A program made the position numbers and the translations under genes. The notes below the pieces were generated by a model that was not told where the DNA came from, did no database searches, and was given only the letters and a program-made list of their open reading frames with translations. A stretch of DNA of 38,555 nt from the NCBI GenBank assembly GCA_003248755.1, contig QFQW01000031.1, positions 1 through 38,555 on the forward strand. Reading direction: 5' to 3'. This DNA comes from Chryseobacterium sp. (GTDB lineage Bacteria; Bacteroidota; Bacteroidia; Flavobacteriales; Weeksellaceae). Below, in pieces: positions 32,752-38,555 of this stretch (positions are counted from its first letter, which is position 1; each line of letters opens with the position of its first letter).

Positions 32752-33600
32752 ATGAAACGATTTGATATTTTTAAAAGATACTTAGGGCAGCAGATTTATA
32801 CAGCCAAAGAAGAAAATGAGTGGGAAACATACGGGGAGATAAAAGAAGGCGTTATCTTCAAAGGATTCAATCTATGGATTCTTGGGTTTGCGATGATTAT
32901 TGCCTGTATTGGCTTAACCACCAATTCGGTAAGTGCAGTAATTGGAGCAATGTTGATTTCACCGTTGATGGGTCCGGTTATAGGTTTTGCATTTGGATTG
33001 GCAATCAATGACAGAAACCTGAGAATCGAAGGAATTAGAAACTGGATAAAAATGACTTTAGTAAGTCTTGCTTCTGCAACTTTATTTTTCTTTGTTAATC
33101 CTTTCGACCATTCGACGCAATTATTAGAATCTTTTCAAAAAGCATCAATCTTTGATATTTTCCTTGCGTTTTTTGGTGGAATGGCGGGCTTCATTGGAAT
33201 TGTAAAAAAAGAAGGCATAAAGATTATTGCCGGTGTAGCGATTGCTACAGCTTGTATGCCGCCACTTTGTACAGCAGCATACGGTATTGCACATCTTGAT
33301 TTTAAATATTTTATCGGAGGATTTTATTTTTATTCTATTAATTGTCTTTTCATCGGTTGGGCAACTTTTTTATTGTCGAGGTATTTTAAGTTTTCACGGA
33401 TAACCAAAGAAAAAAGAACAGTGAAAAGTGTCATATTATGGGATTTGTTATTAATCGTAATGTTAGTTCCTGGTATTTGGATTGGTTATCAGAAATGGAA
33501 AATAGAAGAAGACAGCCCACGACAAATGACAGATTCTGAAAAAATCAGCGCATTGGAAAAACGGATAGAAAGGTTGGAACGAAATGTCAACAAAAATTAG
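32752..33600 (+). CDS. DUF389-family membrane protein
   Basis: The 282-residue product belongs to DUF389, shown by SVSAVIGAMLISPLMGPVIG and FGGMAGFIGIVKKEGIKIIA with AIATACMPPLCTAAYGI. It has about five or six membrane spans and a Glu/Lys-rich helical C-terminus ending LEKRIERLERNVNKN. The biochemical function is unknown. Its end overlaps the extended reading frame of the kdpD-like gene, whose likely start lies 25 nt after the DUF389 stop, so they are in one transcript. Finding it between kdp genes suggests a link to ion or envelope stress, by inference. Confidence 0.85.
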   Translation: MKRFDIFKRYLGQQIYTAKEENEWETYGEIKEGVIFKGFNLWILGFAMIIACIGLTTNSVSAVIGAMLISPLMGPVIGFAFGLAINDRNLRIEGIRNWIKMTLVSLASATLFFFVNPFDHSTQLLESFQKASIFDIFLAFFGGMAGFIGIVKKEGIKIIAGVAIATACMPPLCTAAYGIAHLDFKYFIGGFYFYSINCLFIGWATFLLSRYFKFSRITKEKRTVKSVILWDLLLIVMLVPGIWIGYQKWKIEEDSPRQMTDSEKISALEKRIERLERNVNKN

Positions 33601-33625
33601 ACTTAAAAAAATTAAAAATTACTAT

Positions 33626-34750
33626 ATGCAGCAAGATGAAAATTCTGCACAGGACTTTCTTAATCTTATAAAAAAATCAAGACGAGGAAAATTCAAAATC
33701 TACATCGGGATGAGCGCCGGTGTTGGAAAAACCTATCGTATGTTACAAGAAGCCCACTCTCTTTTAGCAAGTGGTATTGATGTGAAAATCGGATATATAG
33801 AAACACATCAACGTAAAGAAACTCACTCCCTTTTGGACGGGCTTCCCATTATCCCGAGAAGAAAATTATTCTACAAAGGCAAAGAATTAGAAGAACTCGA
33901 TGTTCAGGCTGTGATTAATCTTCGTCCGGAAGTTGTGATTGTGGATGAATTAGCTCATACCAATATCGAAGGAAGTAAAAACGAGAAACGTTGGCAGGAT
34001 GTGATGGATATTCTGGATTCCGGAATTAATGTAATCAGTGCAGTTAATATTCAGCATATCGAAAGTCTTAATGAAGATGTTAAACAGATTACCAATATCG
34101 AAGTTCAGGAGCGTATTCCTGACAATGTTTTGGCCCAGGCAGATGAAGTTGTAAATATTGACCTTACCTCTGAAGAATTGATTGACCGTCTAAAAGCAGG
34201 AAAAATCTATGAAAATTCAAAAATCAATTCTGCGCTCAATAATTTTTTTAAATCTGAAAATATTCTTCAGCTCCGTGAATTAGCTTTGAGAGAAGTAACG
34301 TCGCAGGTGACGAGAAAAGTGGAAACTGAAGTTACGATTCATAAGTCCGTCAAGAAAGAAAAGTTTCTGGCTTGCATCAGTTCCAATGAAAAAACGGCTA
34401 AAAATGTGATTAGAAAAGCATCTAGACTTGCCAATTATTACAACAGCCAATGGTATCTGCTTTATGTGCAAATCCCACGTGAAAGCTCAGACAAAATTCC
34501 TTTGGATAAACAAAGACATCTCATCAATAATTTCAAAATGGCTACAGAATTGGGTGCTGAAATTATTAAAGTTGAAAACACCAATGTAACAAGAGCTATA
34601 ATGGAACAATGTGAAGAGCGGAAAATCACAACCGTATGTATTGGCAAACCACACCTCAATCTTTTTAAGATTATCATTGCTACCGATACTTTCAATACTT
34701 TGCTTAATAAATTGTCACAGGAAAATATAGATCTAGTAATTTTGTCCTAA
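33626..34750 (+). CDS. kdpD: KdpD-type sensory protein without kinase domain
   Basis: The product is 374 residues from the ATG at 33626; a frame from 33584 overlaps the upstream gene and is less likely. It contains only the cytoplasmic KdpD sensory domain (PF02702; Walker A GMSAGVGKT at 28-36, VIVDELAHTNIEGSKN at about 105-120) and a universal-stress-like domain (about 240-374, from FLACISSNEKTAKNVI). The membrane spans and histidine kinase of E. coli KdpD are missing; they are replaced by a separate kinase gene whose start overlaps the stop (TAATG at 34748-34752). It would sense K+ limitation and signal to that kinase. Confidence 0.92.
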   Translation: MQQDENSAQDFLNLIKKSRRGKFKIYIGMSAGVGKTYRMLQEAHSLLASGIDVKIGYIETHQRKETHSLLDGLPIIPRRKLFYKGKELEELDVQAVINLRPEVVIVDELAHTNIEGSKNEKRWQDVMDILDSGINVISAVNIQHIESLNEDVKQITNIEVQERIPDNVLAQADEVVNIDLTSEELIDRLKAGKIYENSKINSALNNFFKSENILQLRELALREVTSQVTRKVETEVTIHKSVKKEKFLACISSNEKTAKNVIRKASRLANYYNSQWYLLYVQIPRESSDKIPLDKQRHLINNFKMATELGAEIIKVENTNVTRAIMEQCEERKITTVCIGKPHLNLFKIIIATDTFNTLLNKLSQENIDLVILS

Positions 34751-36474
34751 TGAAAATAAAAACCAAACTCAATATAGGTGTCGGTCTGCTTTTTATGATG
34801 ATATTATTGTTATCAATCTTAAGTGGTTGGTATATCAATCAGCTTAAAAAAGATACCAATAACATTCTGAAAGCAAACTATAATACGCTTCAATATTCCA
34901 GAAATATGCTGTTGGCTTTAGAGGAAATTAATTCTGACCCATTAGCATTCAGTGTTTTTGAAAAACATCTCAAACAACAACAGGAAAATGTGACCGAGCC
35001 TGGTGAAAAAGAATCAACAGATAATGTTGCTATTCATTTTAAAGCTTTGAAAAAAGATTCTGCCAATCTTGGACTTCAAACCTCTATAAGGAAAGACCTT
35101 GCTGAATTGATGCAAATCAATATGAGCGCCATTGAGCACAAAAGTACAGTTGCAGATTCGACGGCAAAAAATGCGATTATTGTGATTTCGACTGCAGGAA
35201 TGGTGTGCTTTATTATTGCTTTTATTTTAATGGTTAATCTTCCTTCAAACATTGCAGATCCGATTAAAAGCCTTACTGAAAGTATCAAACAGATTGCGAA
35301 TCAAAACTATAAAGAACGGGTACATTTCGAAAGCCGAAGTGAGTTTGGAGATTTAGCCAATTCATTCAATACAATGGCGGAAAAACTTCAGGAATATTCT
35401 GAAAGTAAGCTGGATAAAATCATCAGAGGAAAAAAACGTATCGAAACCTTGATTGATAATATGCACGACCCAGTTATAGGTATTGATGAGGATAAAAAAG
35501 TTCTTTTCGTAAATGATGAAGCTTTGAAGATTACAGGACTTAAGAAAGAAAATTTTGTAGGAAAATTGATTCAGGATGTTGCTGTAAATAATGATTTGGT
35601 AAGAGATATCATCAAAGAAATGATTGTATCAGATAAAACAAATTCGGAAAAAGAAACGATGAAAATCTATGCTGACGGAAAGGAAAGTTATTTTGAAAAA
35701 GAAATTGTTGACATCAATATTATTCCGACAGGAGAACAACAAAGTCGTTTTATTGGTCAGGTTATTATGCTTAGAAACATTACGCCTTTCAAAGAACTGG
35801 ATTTGGCTAAAACTAACTTTTTGGGAACGGTTTCCCACGAATTCAAAACCCCGATTTCTTCTATACAAATGGGATTGCAGCTTTTAGAAAACGAACAGAT
35901 TGGAAGTCTGAATAATGAGCAGAAAAACCTTGTTAACGGGATTAGAGAAGATTCAAGTCGCTTATTAAAAATAACAGGAGAATTGCTGAATATTACACAA
36001 GTTGAGAGTGGCTCTATCCAACTTAATATGAAAGAATCAAGCATTAATAAAATTATTGAATACGCCGTCGAAGCCAATAAATCTTCTGCGGAACAAAAAC
36101 ATATTCATTTCAAAATCGATGTAGAAAAAGGTTTGTTAACAGTCTTGGCAGACAATGAAAAAACAGCTTGGGTTCTCAATAATTTGCTGTCAAATGCCAT
36201 TCGTTATTCTTATGAAAATTCTAATATTAAGATTAATGTCAGAAAAGTTGAAGATAAAATTCAATTCTCTGTTACAGATACCGGACAGGGAATTGCGCCT
36301 CAATATTTATCCAAAATCTTTGACCGCTATTTCCGAGTTCCCGGAAGTAAAAAAGAAGGAACAGGTTTGGGATTAAGCATCAGCAAAGAATTTATTGAAG
36401 CTCAAGGCGGAGAAATTACGGTAAAAAGTGAGTATGGAGCGGGAAGTACATTTACCTTTGATTTGAAAGGATGA
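34750..36474 (+). CDS. Membrane sensor histidine kinase paired with the KdpD-like protein
   Basis: The 574-residue kinase has two membrane spans (about 8-28 and 142-164) around a sensor domain of about 110 residues, a HAMP linker (about 165-217), a PAS domain (about 225-345, DPVIGIDEDKKVLFVNDEAL) and a HisKA domain with phospho-acceptor His363 (GTVSHEFKTPISSIQ). The ATPase domain shows NLLSNAIRYSYE, DTGQGIAP and GTGLGLSISKEF. It would phosphorylate the sigma-54 regulator at 24706. The gene overlaps kdpD by TAATG and is the last gene before attR. Sensor domain type is like the Chlorobium-type HAMP kinases found next to kdpD in Bacteroidota. Confidence 0.92.
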   Translation: MKIKTKLNIGVGLLFMMILLLSILSGWYINQLKKDTNNILKANYNTLQYSRNMLLALEEINSDPLAFSVFEKHLKQQQENVTEPGEKESTDNVAIHFKALKKDSANLGLQTSIRKDLAELMQINMSAIEHKSTVADSTAKNAIIVISTAGMVCFIIAFILMVNLPSNIADPIKSLTESIKQIANQNYKERVHFESRSEFGDLANSFNTMAEKLQEYSESKLDKIIRGKKRIETLIDNMHDPVIGIDEDKKVLFVNDEALKITGLKKENFVGKLIQDVAVNNDLVRDIIKEMIVSDKTNSEKETMKIYADGKESYFEKEIVDINIIPTGEQQSRFIGQVIMLRNITPFKELDLAKTNFLGTVSHEFKTPISSIQMGLQLLENEQIGSLNNEQKNLVNGIREDSSRLLKITGELLNITQVESGSIQLNMKESSINKIIEYAVEANKSSAEQKHIHFKIDVEKGLLTVLADNEKTAWVLNNLLSNAIRYSYENSNIKINVRKVEDKIQFSVTDTGQGIAPQYLSKIFDRYFRVPGSKKEGTGLGLSISKEFIEAQGGEITVKSEYGAGSTFTFDLKG

Positions 36475-36928
36475 TATGGATGGCAAAAAGCCGTTTGATT
36501 ATGAAAAAGAGTAAAAGTTTCTTTTAAAACCCCTGCAGGTTGTGGTAGGTGATAGTGGCTATTGCACATCAAAATGATCTCTAAATTAGTATTTTTGAAT
36601 TGTACTGGAAATGGGAATCTACAACTTTTCTACAAATATATCATCTATAATAAAGTTCCCAAAATCTTATCTATAAGTTCTTTATAATTTACTTGATTGA
36701 TATGAATCACAAAATTGATGTTGGTTTTCTATGGAAAATAAATATATATTTGATTCGATAACTTCTTTGTGGTTTTTTAGTTTTTTCTTGAATCTTTGCA
36801 GTTATTACTAATGTTTTTATAATCTCAAGTATTTGATTTAAAACGTTTTGTGCAATATTTTTAAGTATTTTTTTGTCTCATATTTGTACCATATAAATAT
36901 AAAATATTGATTATCAGATATTATTATT
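36475..36928. other. Right end of the element, non-coding
   Basis: These 454 bp hold no credible gene. A CCTGCAGG palindrome lies near 36532-36539. A 15-bp word ATATTTGTACCATAT at 36880-36894, 35 bp before attR, is the same as at 14872-14886 near the left end. The rest is AT-rich. Whether the word is a promoter box or an integrase arm site is unknown. Confidence 0.6.
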
Positions 36929-36963
36929 TTTGAAGAAGTGAAGTAAGTATTGATTAACATCAA
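36929..36963 (+). repeat. attR: 35-bp direct repeat of the dnaK 3' end
   Basis: Identical to 14738-14772, but here not preceded by dnaK sequence; the upstream bases are AT-rich element DNA. This defines the right boundary of the element. Confidence 0.85.
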
Positions 36964-36977
36964 TTAATAATAATTAT

Positions 36978-37010
36978 AAACCGCTGTAAATATAATGTTT
37001 ACAGCGGTTT
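36978..37010 (+). terminator. Presumed original dnaK terminator, right of the element
   Basis: A perfect 13-bp stem (36978-36990 with 36998-37010) around a 7-nt loop. It is a diverged relative of the hairpin at 14788-14820. After excision it would follow dnaK directly. Its T-run is weak (ATATTT). Confidence 0.7.
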
Positions 37011-37163
37011 ATATTTAAGTGGTAATGATTAATTGTACCAAATACTATCTTTATCTAAAAATCTCCAGCGTTGTTCCTGTTTGGTTCGGCACATTCAAAT
37101 GATATAGTTGCCTTGTAAATATCATAATTACCCTACATCAATGCCAGCCAAAATATGAAGCCG

Positions 37164-37171
37164 TAAATTTG
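37164..37171 (+). promoter_or_regulatory. Promoter -7 box TAAATTTG of the flavin monooxygenase gene
   Basis: A full match to TAnnTTTG, 25 nt before the ATG at 37196. The 150 bp between the dnaK terminator and this box contain no gene. Confidence 0.55.
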
Positions 37172-37195
37172 TTTCATTAAAAAATTGAGACTATT

Positions 37196-38215
37196 ATGGA
37201 ATTAGGAATTGGGATGTTTGGAGATGTTGCTCTAGACACAAAAACCGGAAAATATAGAGATGCCAGCGTAAAACTTAACGAAATCCTTGAGCAGGTAAAA
37301 CTAATGGACCAAGTTGGTCTGGATGTTTTCGCAATGGGTGAGCACCACCGTGCAGATTATGCCGTATCTTCTCCCGAGATTCTTTTGGCTGCTGCTGCAA
37401 GTATTACTGATAATATAAAATTAGCAAGCGGCGTAACAGTTCTAAGTTCATCGGAACCTGTAAAGGTTTATGAAGATTTCTCGATGATTGATTTAATATC
37501 AAAAGGCAGAGCCGAAATCTTTGTTGGAAGAGGAAGCTTCATCGAGTCGTTTCCTTTGTACGGTTATGATTTGTCAGATTACAATCAGCTTTTTGAAGAA
37601 AAATTAGACTTATTACTGAAAATTAATAATGAAGAAAATGTAAGCTGGAGTGGAATCTTAAGAAGACCAATGGAAAACCAGACGGTTTATCCAAGAGCTT
37701 TCAACAATGGTGTTTTACCAATCTGGGTTGCTGTTGGTGGAACTCCGGAATCTGTCTTGAGAGCGGCTAAACTAGGATTACCATTAATTGTGGCAATTAT
37801 CGGAGGAATGCCGAGACAATTCAAAAATCTCATCGAATTCTATAAGCAGGAATACCTGAGAGCCGGACATGACGAGAGCAAAATGCAGATTGCCATCCAT
37901 TCTCATACTTTTGTAAGTGATGACCAAAAAGATATTGACCAATATTTCTTCAACTACAAATCCCAAATGGACAGAATTGGCAGAACCCGAGGCTGGGCAC
38001 CTTACTCCAAAGACCAATATGAAGGCGGAAGAAGCAAAGACGGCGCACTCTTCATCGGAAGCAGCAACGAAGTGGCAGACAAAATCAATGAAATGAAAGA
38101 ATTGTTTGGTTTAACAAGATTCATCGGGCATATGGATGTAGGTGACCCTGCTCATGATGTGATGATGAATTCCATTCAGCTCTTCGGTGACAAAATTGCA
38201 ACACAAGTAAGATAA
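37196..38215 (+). CDS. LLM-class flavin-dependent oxidoreductase (luciferase-like monooxygenase)
   Basis: The 339-residue product has the bacterial luciferase-like TIM-barrel fold. The start MELGIGMFGDVALDTKTGKY leads to LMDQVGLDVFAMGEHHRADY, where the EHH is the flavin/substrate-side motif of the family. LASGVTVLSSSEPVKVYEDF and GRAEIFVGRGSFIESFPL follow. Members of the MupA/Atu3640-like subgroup use FMNH2 or F420-like flavins on unknown substrates. It has its own promoter and terminator, and is chromosomal, outside the mobile element. Confidence 0.9.
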   Translation: MELGIGMFGDVALDTKTGKYRDASVKLNEILEQVKLMDQVGLDVFAMGEHHRADYAVSSPEILLAAAASITDNIKLASGVTVLSSSEPVKVYEDFSMIDLISKGRAEIFVGRGSFIESFPLYGYDLSDYNQLFEEKLDLLLKINNEENVSWSGILRRPMENQTVYPRAFNNGVLPIWVAVGGTPESVLRAAKLGLPLIVAIIGGMPRQFKNLIEFYKQEYLRAGHDESKMQIAIHSHTFVSDDQKDIDQYFFNYKSQMDRIGRTRGWAPYSKDQYEGGRSKDGALFIGSSNEVADKINEMKELFGLTRFIGHMDVGDPAHDVMMNSIQLFGDKIATQVR

Positions 38216-38223
38216 AAATAAGC

Positions 38224-38254
38224 CTCCTGGAAGTGATTTTTCAGGAGATTTTTT
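38224..38254 (+). terminator. Terminator of the monooxygenase gene
   Basis: CTCCTG at 38224-38229 pairs with CAGGAG at 38242-38247, followed by ATTTTTTA. It starts 9 nt after the stop codon. Confidence 0.75.
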
Positions 38255-38320
38255 ATTGATTTTAAAGTTAAAAAATACCCTCTTGCAAGTCCGATGAACA
38301 GGAGCTTTGCAAAGGTGGGC

Positions 38321-38384
38321 AAAAACACACGTGTCTTTTCATTAAAATATACGTGTCTTTTGAACAAAACACACATGTGTTTTT
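38321..38384. repeat. Three short A/T-flanked palindromic units
   Basis: Units around ACACGTGT (38321-38339), TACGTGT (38344-38361) and ACACATGTGT (38366-38384) each have A-runs to the left and T-runs to the right and repeat at about 22-bp steps. They lie just before a bidirectional terminator between convergent genes. Confidence 0.5.
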
Positions 38385-38387
38385 ACT

Positions 38388-38431
38388 AAAAACGTCCGCA
38401 TCTTTCCAGAGGGATATACGGACGTTTTTTT
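38388..38431. terminator. Bidirectional terminator between convergent genes
   Basis: AAAAACGTCCG at 38388-38398 is the exact complement of CGGACGTTTTT at 38419-38429, with a 20-nt loop and poly-A/poly-T flanks on both sides. It fits the end of the minus-strand gene that enters from the right edge. Confidence 0.75.
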
Positions 38432-38464
38432 AATTATTAAATAGAAATGAAATTTAATTAATAT

Positions 38465-38555
38465 TTATTTTTGAAAAATTGACAAGTCATTTCCGGCAGA
38501 TTCAACATAAATTTCATCAAGTTTCACGGAATCAGTCACACCAATTCCTCCTTCT
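38465..38555 (-). CDS. C-terminal end of a minus-strand gene (cut by window edge)
   Basis: Reading inwards from the right edge on the minus strand, an open frame of about 30 codons (EGGIGVTDSVKLDEIYVESA then GNDLSIFQK) ends with TAA at 38465-38467, before the bidirectional terminator. Too little is present to name the protein, and a chance frame is not excluded. Confidence 0.45.
   Translation of the reverse strand, partial: EGGIGVTDSVKLDEIYVESAGNDLSIFQK

Larger units (their letters stand above)
14738..36963. mobile_element. Integrative mobilizable element inserted at the dnaK 3' end
   Basis: The element is bounded by a perfect 35-bp direct repeat (14738-14772 and 36929-36963) and encodes a tyrosine recombinase close to the left end. 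Its backbone comprises integration genes, VapE/primase-type replication genes and a relaxase. It carries no recognisable type IV secretion, coupling protein or Tra genes, so transfer would need a helper element. Cargo is a K+/Na+ homeostasis set (nhaA, sigma-54 regulator, ynfA, kdpFABC, porin, DUF389, split KdpD/histidine kinase). The unit length is about 22.2 kb, counted from the start of one repeat to the start of the other. Genes are all on the plus strand, co-directional with dnaK. Confidence 0.85.

Noticed and set aside
36475..36928. Small open frame of about 37 codons starting ATGATCTCTAAA in the right end
   Set aside because: No ribosome binding context, no hydrophobic or charged pattern, and AT-rich composition that gives such frames by chance.
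14738..36963. Self-transmissible conjugative element (ICE)
   Set aside because: No VirB4/TraG-type ATPase, coupling protein or other transfer genes are found between the repeats; only a relaxase is present.
1..38555. tRNA, rRNA or riboswitch genes
   Set aside because: No cloverleaf-like segment with tRNA consensus arms, no rRNA sequence and no conserved riboswitch core was recognised by eye; a covariance-model search was not possible here.

Overview
The window looks like chromosomal DNA of a Chryseobacterium-like member of the Flavobacteriia. It is AT-rich, uses promoters of the TAnnTTTG type in place of the E. coli -10 box, has weak ribosome binding sites, encodes three secreted proteins with C-terminal type IX secretion (T9SS) sorting domains, and has a SusC/RagA-style TonB-dependent receptor. 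Species assignment is inference from these family-level signs.

Left chromosomal part (1-14737): the N-terminal part of a TonB-dependent receptor and a small secreted His/Cys protein (both minus); a 37-kDa nucleoid-associated (NdpA-type) protein; a small secreted Cys protein; two large T9SS cargo proteins (an RCC1 propeller and a multidomain choice-of-anchor I protein); an exopolyphosphatase/polyphosphate kinase pair; a secreted M43 zinc metalloprotease with a T9SS tail; and dnaK.

Mobile island (14738-36963, about 22.2 kb): the last codons of dnaK and the bases after them are repeated perfectly for 35 bp at 36929-36963, and a similar terminator hairpin follows both copies. I read these as attL and attR of an element integrated at the dnaK 3' end. 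It carries, in order, an integration module (Zn-knuckle/HTH protein, tyrosine recombinase, membrane protein, all overlapping by ATGA), a replication-like module (HTH protein, VapE-type ATPase, toprim primase, with an array of TTACC/GGTAA words between the last two), a mobilization module (hairpins, six iteron-like repeats at about 32-bp pitch, a HUH-type relaxase), two paralogous small proteins flanking a 45-aa membrane peptide, and an ion-homeostasis cargo. The cargo is NhaA, a sigma-54 response regulator, YnfA, four tiny membrane peptides including KdpF, KdpABC, a porin, a DUF389 membrane protein, a kinase-less KdpD and a separate histidine kinase. No type IV secretion genes are present, so it is best described as an integrative mobilizable element moving a complete K+/Na+ homeostasis system.

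Right chromosomal part (36964-38555): the presumed original dnaK terminator, a luciferase-like flavin monooxygenase, a run of short palindromes and a bidirectional terminator, then the C-terminal end of a minus-strand gene cut by the window.

The genes of the island suggest one purpose: KdpD-like sensor plus histidine kinase signalling to an NtrC-type activator that would drive the high-affinity K+ pump, with Na+/H+ exchange beside it. The least understood parts are the iteron array, the TTACC/GGTAA region, the duplicated small-protein cluster and the peptides upstream of kdpA.
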